Virus record (IMG/VR): IMGVR_UViG_3300014819_000001
Location: 45,474 to 109,473 of that record
DNA: 64,000 bases
Reading direction: 5' to 3' (one strand)
DNA from: a virus
Part shown: in pieces, positions 53,162 through 60,891 of the stretch
How positions within the stretch are numbered: the stretch's first letter is position 1
Layout of the letters: each line of letters opens with the position of its first letter
The notes under the pieces: model-generated
What the model saw: only the letters and a program-made list of their open reading frames with translations
Told to the model about the DNA's origin: nothing
Database searches by the model: none
Position numbers and translations under genes: made by a program

Positions 53162-53983
53162 ATGACTGTAAATTATCTTAATAACAAAGATTTGTTAGAA
53201 GAAATACACAAAAGTAAAAACACTTATAGCAGTTATTCTAAGCCAGAATATAATCAATACGATATTATTTTACCCAGCTTGGACAAAATTAACATAAGAA
53301 CCATAGCAGAAGCTAAAAGAAACCGTGCCAAACGTATGGGTGACCAAGAATATGCTAGACTAAAAGAAGCAGGTGAAAAGGTCAAAATGGCTGACTGTGA
53401 AATTGATTATAAAAAAATAGCCAAAGGAGACTTGGTTTTTAGGATCATGACTTATGATCATATCCCTGTGAACAAAACACGTAAGAAAAATCAAAAAACT
53501 GAAGCAGATAGTCACGATCGAGTAAATTTTCCACCTTTCCAACATTGGAAGTTTGATGAAAATGACGAACTCATATGCGTAGGGAAAAGTCATTGGAGAG
53601 GTGGTGTAAAAAGTGGCAAGTTCAGTAAGGATCATGGACAAATAACCAACACATTGGCCCGTATGTATATCAAACTATGCGAACGTTATGCTACCCGTGG
53701 TAATGTGCGTGGCTATACCTATAACGATGAAATGAGGGCACAGGCTATACTGCAACTCACACAAGTAGGACTACAATTTAATGAAGCTAAATCGAATAAT
53801 CCATTTGCTTATTTTACTGCTGCTGTTACTAACAGTTTTGTACGGATAATCAATATTGAAAAACGTAATCAAAATATTAGGGATGATATACTAGAAATGA
53901 ATGATATGGCCCCAAGTTATACTAGAACTAGTAATGCTGAACACGCCGCTAGCCTACGTAGATTTGAGAGAGAAGAGGAATGA
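53162..53983 (+). CDS. 55: Late-transcription sigma factor gp55
   Basis: Replaces host sigma and recognises TATAAATA-type late promoters. The N-terminus (VNYLNNKDLLEEI) matches the T4 gp55 start (YVNNKELL), and the C-terminal part (GYTYNDEMRAQAILQLTQVGLQFNEAKSNNPFAYFTAAVTNSFVRIINIEKRN) is the region-2-like core. At 273 residues it is much longer than T4 gp55 (185): residues about 25-160 form an insertion (EYNQYDIILPSLDKINIRT...PPFQHWKFDENDELICVGKSHW) that is absent from T4. Overlaps gp47 by 4 bases (ATGA). Confidence 0.9.
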   Translation: MTVNYLNNKDLLEEIHKSKNTYSSYSKPEYNQYDIILPSLDKINIRTIAEAKRNRAKRMGDQEYARLKEAGEKVKMADCEIDYKKIAKGDLVFRIMTYDHIPVNKTRKKNQKTEADSHDRVNFPPFQHWKFDENDELICVGKSHWRGGVKSGKFSKDHGQITNTLARMYIKLCERYATRGNVRGYTYNDEMRAQAILQLTQVGLQFNEAKSNNPFAYFTAAVTNSFVRIINIEKRNQNIRDDILEMNDMAPSYTRTSNAEHAASLRRFEREEE

Positions 53984-54990
53984 GCTTATTCAAAAAGGCA
54001 GCATTTTTTACAGACATACACTTTGGTCTAAAATCAAATAGCCAAACACATAATCAAGACTGTGAAGATTTTGTAGATTGGTTTATTGCCACTGCTAAAA
54101 AGAATGGATGTGATACCGGATTCTTTTTGGGTGATTGGCATCATAACCGAAACAGTCTTAATATTGTTACTATGGATTATAGTCTTAGAGCTTTGGAAAA
54201 ACTGGGCAGGGCATTTGACCAGTTCTTTTTCTTTCCTGGTAATCATGATCTCTATTATAAAGATAAACGAGATATCCATAGTGTAGAGTTTGGCAAATAT
54301 ATACCAGGGATCACAGTAGTGCATCAGCCTATGACATTAGGCGAAGTTATTATGTGTCCTTGGCTTGTAGGTGAAGAGTGGAAAACTGTGGGCAAGAAAG
54401 ATGCCCGTTATATATTTGGTCATTTTGAACTGCCTAGTTTTTATATGAATGCCATGGTACAGATGCCTGATCACGGTGAGATACAACTGGCTCAATTTAA
54501 AAAATATGAACTTGGGTTGAGTGGACATTTTCATAAACGCCAAAATAAACAGAACATGCACTATATTGGCAACGCATTTCCACATAACTATGCGGATGCT
54601 TGGGATGATGACCGAGGCATGATGATTTTAGAATGGGGAGGTGATCCAGAATATCACGCTTGGCCTGCTCAACCTACATTCAGAACTATCAAATTGACTC
54701 AACTTATAGATGAACAAGAGCGTATAATAAAACCTAAACAACACCTAAGAGTATTATTAGATGTAGATATCAGTTATGAAGAAAGTGGTCATATTAAAGA
54801 AGAATTTTTTAACAAATACGAAATTAGGGAGTTAACCTTGATACCTGAAAAACGTGAGATTGAATTCGATAGTGATTTGGAAATTAAACAATTTGAAAGT
54901 GTAGATCAAATTGTAATGAATCAACTGACCAGTGTAGAGAGTGATACCTACAATGTTAAACTATTAATGGACATTTATAACAATTTATGA
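53980..54990 (+). CDS. 47: Recombination nuclease subunit gp47 (Mre11/SbcD type)
   Basis: Metal-dependent nuclease subunit that resects DNA ends with gp46. Calcineurin-like phosphoesterase motifs occur in order: TDIHFG, FFLGDWHHNR, FPGNHD, GHFELPS and LSGHFHKRQ. At 336 residues it equals T4 gp47 (339). ATGA overlap with gp55 and with gp46, so the three are co-translated. Confidence 0.95.
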   Translation: MSLFKKAAFFTDIHFGLKSNSQTHNQDCEDFVDWFIATAKKNGCDTGFFLGDWHHNRNSLNIVTMDYSLRALEKLGRAFDQFFFFPGNHDLYYKDKRDIHSVEFGKYIPGITVVHQPMTLGEVIMCPWLVGEEWKTVGKKDARYIFGHFELPSFYMNAMVQMPDHGEIQLAQFKKYELGLSGHFHKRQNKQNMHYIGNAFPHNYADAWDDDRGMMILEWGGDPEYHAWPAQPTFRTIKLTQLIDEQERIIKPKQHLRVLLDVDISYEESGHIKEEFFNKYEIRELTLIPEKREIEFDSDLEIKQFESVDQIVMNQLTSVESDTYNVKLLMDIYNNL

Positions 54991-56759
54991 TTAAGATACA
55001 GGATCTTAGTGTTAAGAATTTTATGAGCGTGGGTAATAATACCCAAGCCGTCGACTTCGGCCGAGAGCAATTAACTTTAGTATTAGGCGAAAATTTAGAT
55101 CAAGGAGGTGATGATTCAGGAAGCCGTAATGGTACCGGGAAAACCACAATCGTCAATGCTCTAAGTTATGCGCTCTACGGCCAAGCATTAACCAACATTA
55201 AGAAAGATAACTTGGTCAATAAGACTAATGGCAAAGCCATGTTGGTCAAGTTAAACTTTGAAAAGAATGGTGTTGAATATCGCATTGAGCGTGGACGTAG
55301 GCCTAATGTGTTTAAATTTTTTGTCAATGGCTTAGAACAAGAAGTCATTGATGAAAGTCAAGGTGATGTAAGAGAAACACAGAAAGATTTAGATGAACTA
55401 TTGGGTATGAGCCATGATATGTTTAAGCATATTGTGGCATTGAACACATACACAGAGCCATTTCTAAGCATGAGGGCTGCGGATCAACGTATGATCATTG
55501 AGCAGTTACTGGGTATTACCTTGCTCAGTGATAAAAGTGAAAGTTTAAAAAATCAAATAAAAGAAACTAAAGATGCTATACAGCAAGAATCTGCTAACAT
55601 TGAAGCAGCCAAACGCAGCAATGAACGTATTGAACAAAGTATAAACAGTCTACATTCTAAACAACGTGCTTGGCTCAGTCAACAAGAGCAAGATTTAGAA
55701 AAGATTGCTAAAAGTATTTTAGAACTACAGAGTATCGATATTGAACAAGAACTAGAACAACATGATAAATTAAAAAATTATCTGGAACAGAGTGCTCGTA
55801 TTAATAGTTTGAATAAGGAAAAGGCCACATTAGAAACTGCTGTTAATCAGGCTGAACGTAGTGTTAAAAATTATACTGTTGAATTAGAAAAGTTAGCCAA
55901 TAATAAATGTTCCAAATGTGATCAAAACTTGCCAGGGCATATACATGATGATTTGATAGCTGAGGCTAAAAAGAATTTAGATGAGGCACAAACTTATCTT
56001 AACAATGTAGATTTTAAATTAATTAATGTGGTAGCAGAATTAGATGAGATTGGCAACATAAATGGCAGACCTCAAACATTTTATGACACTGTGGAACAAG
56101 CATTAAAACATCAAAATAATCTTACTACACTGGAAAAGACCTTATTGAATCGTAGTGAAGAACGGGATCCTTATCAAGAACAGATAGACGAATTGCGTAG
56201 TACTGCCATGCAGGAAATCAGTTGGGATCAAATCAATGAGCTTAACAGTTTAAAAGAACATCAGGAATTTTTACTTAAGTTATTGACCAGTAAGGATAGT
56301 TTTATTCGTAAAAAGATCATTGATCAAAACTTGGCCTACTTGAATAATAGGTTGAGTTATTATTTGGATCGTATGGGACTACCTCATCAAGTTAGTTTTT
56401 TAAATGATCTTAATGTAGAAATTACTCAATTAGGACAAGATTTAGACTTTGACAATTTAAGTAGAGGTGAACGTAATAGATTAATTTTAGGGTTAAGTTG
56501 GGCATTTAGAGATGTATGGGAAAGCCTATATCAGAATATTAATCTGTTGTTTATTGACGAACTTATTGACAATGGTTTGGATGCCAGTGGGGTAGAAAGT
56601 GCTCTAGCAGTATTAAAGAAAATGGCCAGAGAACGTAATAAGAATATATATTTGATCAGTCATAAGGATGAACTAGTTGGTCGTGTAAATAATGTATTAA
56701 AAGTTATTAAAGAAAATGGATATACCAGTTATGCCAATGACTTGGAGATTAGGGATTGA
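54987..56759 (+). CDS. 46: Recombination ATPase subunit gp46 (Rad50/SbcC type)
   Basis: ATPase and DNA clamp partner of gp47. Walker A is GSRNGTGKTT (about residues 45-54); a long coiled coil spans about 180-430 with a zinc-hook CSKC near residue 308; the ABC signature LSRGERNR is near residue 491 and Walker B LLFIDELIDNGLD near 518, followed by the HKDE switch. At 590 residues it matches T4 gp46 (560). Overlaps the next gene by 4 bases. Confidence 0.95.
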   Translation: MIKIQDLSVKNFMSVGNNTQAVDFGREQLTLVLGENLDQGGDDSGSRNGTGKTTIVNALSYALYGQALTNIKKDNLVNKTNGKAMLVKLNFEKNGVEYRIERGRRPNVFKFFVNGLEQEVIDESQGDVRETQKDLDELLGMSHDMFKHIVALNTYTEPFLSMRAADQRMIIEQLLGITLLSDKSESLKNQIKETKDAIQQESANIEAAKRSNERIEQSINSLHSKQRAWLSQQEQDLEKIAKSILELQSIDIEQELEQHDKLKNYLEQSARINSLNKEKATLETAVNQAERSVKNYTVELEKLANNKCSKCDQNLPGHIHDDLIAEAKKNLDEAQTYLNNVDFKLINVVAELDEIGNINGRPQTFYDTVEQALKHQNNLTTLEKTLLNRSEERDPYQEQIDELRSTAMQEISWDQINELNSLKEHQEFLLKLLTSKDSFIRKKIIDQNLAYLNNRLSYYLDRMGLPHQVSFLNDLNVEITQLGQDLDFDNLSRGERNRLILGLSWAFRDVWESLYQNINLLFIDELIDNGLDASGVESALAVLKKMARERNKNIYLISHKDELVGRVNNVLKVIKENGYTSYANDLEIRD

Positions 56760-56998
56760 AACCTCCACGTGATGAAGAACTCCATGATCGTTTAATGGAT
56801 GCATTTAGGCAATATTACAAGGCCAATCAAGAATGGATTGATAAAGGCACACGAAGAGCAGGGTTGAAAACAAGAAAATGGCTCAGTGAAATTAGGCATA
56901 TTGCTATAGAACGTCGTGAAGTAATCATGCAATGGCGTTATCAAATAGATAGAGAAAAAGCAGAAAGGAAAAAACAAAAAAATGAAAGAAAAAACTAA
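56756..56998 (+). CDS. Small basic helical protein after gp46
   Basis: An 80-residue Lys/Arg/Glu-rich protein, almost entirely helical, ending in a very basic tail (REKAERKKQKNERKN). It resembles short conserved proteins that follow gp46 in marine T4-like phages and could bind DNA or gp46/47; this is inference. ATGA overlap with gp46 and a 17-base overlap with the next gene in another frame. Confidence 0.65.
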   Translation: MKPPRDEELHDRLMDAFRQYYKANQEWIDKGTRRAGLKTRKWLSEIRHIAIERREVIMQWRYQIDREKAERKKQKNERKN

Positions 56999-57938
56999 AA
57001 TACTTTTTTTAGGAAGAGCTGTCACTGATTATTTGCCTGATATGGTATTACATGGGCTATATTTTTTGCCTAATATTGAACTAACAAACTATCCTAAAAC
57101 TGACTTTATGTATATGGATACTTTTGAAAATATTAAAAAAGCTAGAATTTATGGTATGGGGTTTACTATTTTTGGAACTTTGCCTGTTTATCGTGGACCT
57201 TATGAAGAAAATGATATATTAGAGAAAGTTAAAAAAAATTATTTTGATTATATTATATTACCCTATGTCAGTGCTAGAACAAGTATGTATGTGGCCGAAA
57301 TACATCCTTTGGTAAAAGAAGTTATAAAATATTACGATAAAAAACAAATAGCAGTAATAGAGGGTCATGATGAAGTAGCTTATTTTGTTGATGAAGCTTT
57401 TGATTATGGTACATATTTTAAAAGAGAACTGTATGGAAATTTTCGTAATAAAACAATGTATCCTATAAGTTTTGCTTTTCCTGAAGAAAAAATTCAAACA
57501 TCTCTACCAAAAACTAGAGCACAGGCAAAAATGAAGCCTAAACCATTAGGAAAAAAATATCGAGACTATGTATACCCATATAAAACAGAACAAGATTATT
57601 ATGATGGATATAGAGAAAGTTTGTTTGGATTAACCTATAAAAAAGCAGGATGGGACTGTATGCGTCATTATGAAATAATGGCCTGTAGATGCTTGCCATA
57701 TTTCACTGACATAGATGGTTGTCCTCCTGAAGTATGTAAAACTTTACCCAAAGGCTTAATCAAAGAGGCTGTTAGTATGCGTGGTATATATGATGATAAA
57801 ATGAGATACTATGCTACAGAACAGGGACACAAGGAATATCATGATTTAGAAAATAAAATTTTTGAACATTTTCAAAAACATTGCACAACTAGAACACTAG
57901 CTGAATATGTTTTAGCTGTGATGGATAGCGTAAAATAA
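56982..57938 (+). CDS. Putative glycosyltransferase (GT-B, CgeB-like)
   Basis: A 318-residue protein. It has a Rossmann-like start (KTKILFLGRAVTDYLPDMVLHGLYFLP) and a C-terminal motif GWDCMRHYEIMACRCLPYFTDIDGCPPE, the acidic pair/glycine-proline segment typical of GT-B sugar transferases that read nucleotide sugars. Encoded in the recombination operon, so DNA-base glycosylation, as in T4, is a possible role, but a surface-glycan target is equally open. Very AT-rich and Tyr/Lys-rich. Overlaps the preceding gene by 17 bases. Confidence 0.6.
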   Translation: MKEKTKILFLGRAVTDYLPDMVLHGLYFLPNIELTNYPKTDFMYMDTFENIKKARIYGMGFTIFGTLPVYRGPYEENDILEKVKKNYFDYIILPYVSARTSMYVAEIHPLVKEVIKYYDKKQIAVIEGHDEVAYFVDEAFDYGTYFKRELYGNFRNKTMYPISFAFPEEKIQTSLPKTRAQAKMKPKPLGKKYRDYVYPYKTEQDYYDGYRESLFGLTYKKAGWDCMRHYEIMACRCLPYFTDIDGCPPEVCKTLPKGLIKEAVSMRGIYDDKMRYYATEQGHKEYHDLENKIFEHFQKHCTTRTLAEYVLAVMDSVK

Positions 57939-57944
57939 TTATAA

Positions 57945-57952
57945 AGGCACCG
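57945..57952 (+). repeat. Direct repeat AGGCACCG, left copy
   Basis: An 8-bp GC-rich word before the GIY-YIG gene, repeated at 58413-58420 just after it. It could be a footprint of insertion or chance. Confidence 0.35.
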
Positions 57953-57970
57953 TAATGGAATATATAATTG

Positions 57971-58408
57971 ATGTCATGGACTTATCAAGGCCAATTAGTT
58001 ACAGAAATTCCAGAAGAGTATATAGGCTTCGTTTATCTTATTACGAATACACAGTCAGGCCGTATGTATATAGGCAAAAAATTAGCTCAGTTTGCAAAAA
58101 CAAGTTACAAAATAGTAAAATTAAAAAATGGTACTAAGAAAAGAAAACGAATCAGAGGCAAAGTATCAAGTGATTGGCAAGATTATTATGGCTCAAATGA
58201 CGAACTCAAGGCAGATGTTATCAAATTAGGCACTGAAAATTTCACAAGAGAAATATTATATTATTGTACCAGCAAATCAGAATGTAGTTATGTTGAAGCG
58301 AAAATACAGTTTGAAAGAAAAGTGTTAGAATCAGACGATTATTATAACGGGCATATTCAGGTCAGAGTTCACGGCAAACACATCAAAGGCAAAATATTAC
58401 ACGGTTAA
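57971..58408 (+). CDS. GIY-YIG-type putative nuclease, Seg-like
   Basis: A 145-residue protein. The GIY-YIG signature is GFVYLITNTQSGRMYIGKK near residue 20; a later acidic segment (SYVEAKIQFERKVLES) may supply the catalytic Glu. The middle is very basic (KLKNGTKKRKRIRGK). Such proteins recur near recombination genes in marine T4-like phages; homing activity is unproven. Start set at the ATG 57971, because the longer form would need TTG at 57968. It is flanked by two copies of AGGCACCG. Confidence 0.65.
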   Translation: MSWTYQGQLVTEIPEEYIGFVYLITNTQSGRMYIGKKLAQFAKTSYKIVKLKNGTKKRKRIRGKVSSDWQDYYGSNDELKADVIKLGTENFTREILYYCTSKSECSYVEAKIQFERKVLESDDYYNGHIQVRVHGKHIKGKILHG

Positions 58409-58760
58409 GGCTAGGCACCGGCCAATTTCAGGTGCCCCTATACCTGGACCACGAGTCGCAGGGATGGAAAACTCACCGCCGTAGTGAGTACTCAGCCACT
58501 ACCCGCAAGGATGACGATCACTTAAATGCCGTGATTTGGCTGTTTGAACAGGATTAAAAGGCTAAAAGACGCTGTAAAAACGCAGCACGTTAGTATATAG
58601 TGATAGCATACTGTATATTAACCGCCGTTGTATGAAGACTGTGCTCGAGGTACCGGACAACCGCCTCTGTAATGCACTAATGCTATGGACTGAGCAACTC
58701 GCATAATGTTCCTTTCGCCCTCGGACGGGCGAAGAGTGACGTCACAATCTGCATAATATT
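58409..58760 (+). ncRNA. Candidate structured non-coding RNA
   Basis: About 350 bases without a convincing gene, visibly richer in G and C than the flanking genes. Hairpins seen in order: GGCACC 58414-58419 with GGTGCC 58431-58436; ACTCAC 58471-58476 with GTGAGT 58484-58489; ATCAC 58517-58521 with GTGAT 58531-58535; a 12-bp stem 58589-58600 with 58611-58622, with two G-U pairs; TTCGCCC 58714-58720 with GGGCGAA 58727-58733; and the palindrome GTGACGTCAC 58736-58745. The orientation is inferred from the plus-strand genes on both sides and the terminator-like hairpin downstream. It matches no RNA family I can recognise; group I intron, tmRNA and RNase P motifs were not found. Confidence 0.6.
58413..58420 (+). 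repeat. Direct repeat AGGCACCG, right copy
   Basis: Second copy of the 8-bp word, forming the 5' arm of the first hairpin (GGCACC/GGTGCC) of the structured region. Confidence 0.35.
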
Positions 58761-58787
58761 AAAAAAAACAAAGAAGAAAGAAAAAAG

Positions 58788-58812
58788 TTTTTAGGACGAT
58801 AAGTCCTAAAAA
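58788..58812 (+). terminator. Strong symmetric hairpin, possible terminator
   Basis: A perfect 10-bp stem, TTTTTAGGAC / GTCCTAAAAA with loop GATAA. T-rich on one side and A-rich on the other, so it could work in either direction, but no T-run follows on the plus strand; read-through cannot be excluded. Confidence 0.5.
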
Positions 58813-58834
58813 AGAGTGAGCGTAGCTTCACTCT
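58813..58834 (+). terminator. Second hairpin, AGAGTGA/TCACTCT
   Basis: A 7-bp stem directly after the first hairpin, extended by GC pairs around a GTA loop with one bulged base. The tandem pair would end the structured transcript before the late promoter of the next gene. Confidence 0.45.
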
Positions 58835-58838
58835 CCTA

Positions 58839-58846
58839 AATAAATA
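58839..58846 (+). promoter_or_regulatory. Late promoter box AATAAATA
   Basis: Plus-strand AATAAATA, 4 nt before the ATG at 58851, with no Shine-Dalgarno; a leaderless late transcript is implied, as for the cyclase. Confidence 0.55.
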
Positions 58847-58850
58847 TAAG

Positions 58851-59789
58851 ATGAAACTTAATGAATTGTTGACAGAAGAAGAATTAGATGAATTCATAAT
58901 ACCGTTAGCTGCTATTGGAACTGGTAAACTGATTAGTGCGGGTGCTAGAGCTTTAGGTGGATTATGGCGTGGATCACGTACACTACCTGCAAATGTTTCA
59001 CGAGTTCCTATACCTAAAATACCTGGACAAGTAGCTGCTCAAAGACAAGCAGCACAACAATATGCTGGCACTTGGTGGAATAAAATTGGCTTTAGTAAAA
59101 ATTCAACTGTTGGTAAGTGGCGTATTGATAGTATGAAAAAAGCTATAATAAGGCAAGGAGAAAAAAATCATCAAGCAGCTATAGTGAACAATATGCAGGC
59201 AGCTACAGCAGCTCAAGAAAAACTGGCTAACTTGGGTGTATCATTTGCTACAACAGCAAGTTTACTTTATGGAACTTATGACTATTTGATGAGTAGATGG
59301 GCATTAGATCCTAAAGACCCAAATTATGAAGAACAATTGGCTAAACTTAATGGTGAATTTATTATGGGACTTATTATGCCCAAAGTCGTTGGGGCTATAG
59401 GCAAAGTTGGTAGTAAAACTATAGCAAAAATGATACAGGCTACTGGATTTCCTAGAGCTGCTGAAGTTAGTAGACGTTGGTTGGGACATGTTGCCCGTGT
59501 GGGTGAAGTTGCTGCCATGGCATGGTTTCGTACTGATGCCGGTAAAAAATGGTTTGCTGAAACTTTTCCAGTAATTATGGGTTTATTTACATCAGCAGGA
59601 TACGCATTAGAAAAGGTAATAGAATTTGGTAAGGAAGTAATTGATAAAGGACCAATTGGTGCTATTGGTGGAGCCTTGGATAAGATAAAAAATAAATTGC
59701 CTAAAGTAGGTGATGCTTATCGGTATACTGATCGTCCTGGCACTGTTAGTAATCTTAGCTTGCCTGCATTTGAATCACATCAAAGGTAA
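58851..59789 (+). CDS. Probable virion or internal protein with hydrophobic segments
   Basis: A 312-residue protein. The N-terminus MKLNELLTEEELDEFIIP is a recurrent acidic start in structural proteins of marine T4-like phages. The remainder is Ala/Gly/Lys-rich with several hydrophobic stretches (about residues 126-145, 165-185, 240-255) that could be membrane-interacting or helical cores, reminiscent of internal or ejected proteins. No enzyme motif. Preceded by a late box and a terminator-like hairpin pair. It converges with the gp26 extension (15-base overlap). Confidence 0.6.
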   Translation: MKLNELLTEEELDEFIIPLAAIGTGKLISAGARALGGLWRGSRTLPANVSRVPIPKIPGQVAAQRQAAQQYAGTWWNKIGFSKNSTVGKWRIDSMKKAIIRQGEKNHQAAIVNNMQAATAAQEKLANLGVSFATTASLLYGTYDYLMSRWALDPKDPNYEEQLAKLNGEFIMGLIMPKVVGAIGKVGSKTIAKMIQATGFPRAAEVSRRWLGHVARVGEVAAMAWFRTDAGKKWFAETFPVIMGLFTSAGYALEKVIEFGKEVIDKGPIGAIGGALDKIKNKLPKVGDAYRYTDRPGTVSNLSLPAFESHQR

Positions 59790-59990
59790 ACCGCTTTTCT
59801 TAGAAAGTTCTATAATATTTTTGATTATACCATTCATAATATTACGATCTTCATAGCTATAGATATGAAATAAGTCGTTGGCTGTGACACCACCACGCAT
59901 ATACCAGCTTATGGTAAAGATATCATCTTTAATTTGTTTACAGTGTAGATCGTAGCTATTTAGGAAATCTTCTAAGTCAGAATCCGGTAT
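59775..59990 (-). CDS. Short ORF overlapping gp26 frame, likely made by -1 frameshift
   Basis: About 71 codons after the gp26 stop, coding for a well-formed acidic-then-hydrophobic protein: PDSDLEDFLNSYD, then TISWYMRGGVTANDLFHIYS, then KKSGLPLM. I recall similar short proteins beside gp26 in marine T4-like phages. The frame is open back into the gp26 gene but has no ATG, GTG or TTG start; the only in-frame ATGs are late. It lies in the -1 frame relative to gp26, reached by a T_TTT_TTC slippery heptamer. Alternatives are an ATA start at 59990, or an ATA/ATT start elsewhere. Confidence 0.6.
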   Translation of the reverse strand: MPDSDLEDFLNSYDLHCKQIKDDIFTISWYMRGGVTANDLFHIYSYEDRNIMNGIIKNIIELSKKSGLPLM

Positions 59991-59995
59991 TGTTA

Positions 59996-60832
59996 TTAGC
60001 CTTTTTCGAAAAAACTTGTTTGATCCATAGTAACAACTACCTTACTGGCATGTTCACATTCAGGACATACAACATCTTGACTGGGCACGTCCCATTGTGC
60101 TTTATTACTTTCTAGTTTTTTCTTAATAAATTTAAAATATTCTTTGTCACTATTTTGAATCCATTCGGCAATAAAGTTTTTGTCGGTGACTTCACCTTCT
60201 GGTGTAATAATTTTTTCCACACTGATTTGAAACAAGTTTAGTTGCATGTCACTGATTTTTTGATAAACTTCGTTTTGACTACGTATACTACCGTCATCAT
60301 CACCCTGTGTTTCCATCTTACTGAGTTGACCTAACATTCTTTGTAGCTTATAGTTTTCTATGTTAAATCGAGTAATTTCTTCGTAGCGTAAAGGACGTAT
60401 AACAATTTTTAGATCACCACAGTCTATAACACTGTCATATTCTTGTGAGCCTAGATAACTTAATACTTTGCTTAGATCAATTTCATAATCGTTATAACTT
60501 TGACAAGCTGGGCATCTATGAGTCACATTCATATTTGATCCAAATGTTGCAATTCTTATACTGACTAATAGACAATCTACATCAATACTGGGCATTTTCC
60601 AAGCATCTTTTATAGCGGGGCAGCAACTTTCAATAACTTTTACTGTGGCTTCACCGCTAAACAAAGCATCTGGAGTTTTCATTATGATCTCATCCATACC
60701 TGTCATACCAAAAATAGGTAATTGATCATTCTTTTTATCTAAACTATTAGGGTCATAATAGCGTCCTTTGCTGGGTAAATCAATGAAGATTTTAGGTTGA
60801 CGAAAGTATTTTTGTAAGGGATTTCCAGTCAT
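59996..60832 (-). CDS. 26: Baseplate hub / tail assembly protein gp26 family
   Basis: A 278-residue zinc-containing protein. Conserved features: FRQPKIFIDLPSKGRYY at the start; GMTGMDEIIMKTPDALFSGEATVKVIESCCPAIKDAW; and two CxxC pairs (HRCPACQS near residue 109 and VCPECEHAS near the C-terminus). T4 gp26 (208 residues) is needed for hub assembly. The start is set at ATG 60832, with GGAG 5 bases before it, rather than GTG 60835. It has a perfect late promoter. It stands divergent to the tape-measure-like gene, the position chaperones of tail genes often hold. Confidence 0.82.
   Translation of the reverse strand: MTGNPLQKYFRQPKIFIDLPSKGRYYDPNSLDKKNDQLPIFGMTGMDEIIMKTPDALFSGEATVKVIESCCPAIKDAWKMPSIDVDCLLVSIRIATFGSNMNVTHRCPACQSYNDYEIDLSKVLSYLGSQEYDSVIDCGDLKIVIRPLRYEEITRFNIENYKLQRMLGQLSKMETQGDDDGSIRSQNEVYQKISDMQLNLFQISVEKIITPEGEVTDKNFIAEWIQNSDKEYFKFIKKKLESNKAQWDVPSQDVVCPECEHASKVVVTMDQTSFFEKG
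60008..60014 (-). promoter_or_regulatory. Slippery heptamer T_TTT_TTC at the gp26 3' end
   Basis: In the gp26 frame the codons TTT TTC are preceded by T, the classic X_XXY_YYZ arrangement. A -1 slip there enters the open frame of the short ORF that lacks a normal start codon. No strong downstream stem-loop is evident by eye; the sequence after it is A-rich. Confidence 0.5.
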
Positions 60833-60841
60833 CACAGCTCC

Positions 60842-60849
60842 AATAAATA
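60842..60849 (+). promoter_or_regulatory. Late promoter box AATAAATA for the tape-measure-like gene
   Basis: Plus-strand AATAAATA, 42 nt before the ATG at 60892. It lies in the divergent intergenic region with gp26. Confidence 0.5.
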
Positions 60850-60859
60850 TATAGAAACA

Positions 60860-60867
60860 TATTTATA
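60860..60867 (-). promoter_or_regulatory. Perfect late promoter TATAAATA for gp26
   Basis: Minus-strand TATAAATA, 27 nt before the gp26 ATG at 60832, followed by GGAG. Confidence 0.75.
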
Positions 60868-60891
60868 TGTGTTTATTTTACGAGAAAAAAT

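Noticed and set aside
57955-58137. 60-residue plus-strand ORF starting MEYIIDVMD
   Set aside because: It overlaps the GIY-YIG gene in another frame; the GIY-YIG frame carries a family motif and runs longer.
58409-58850. Group I intron, tmRNA or RNase P RNA
   Set aside because: The conserved intron core words, the tmRNA tRNA-like ends and the RNase P core were not found on either strand.
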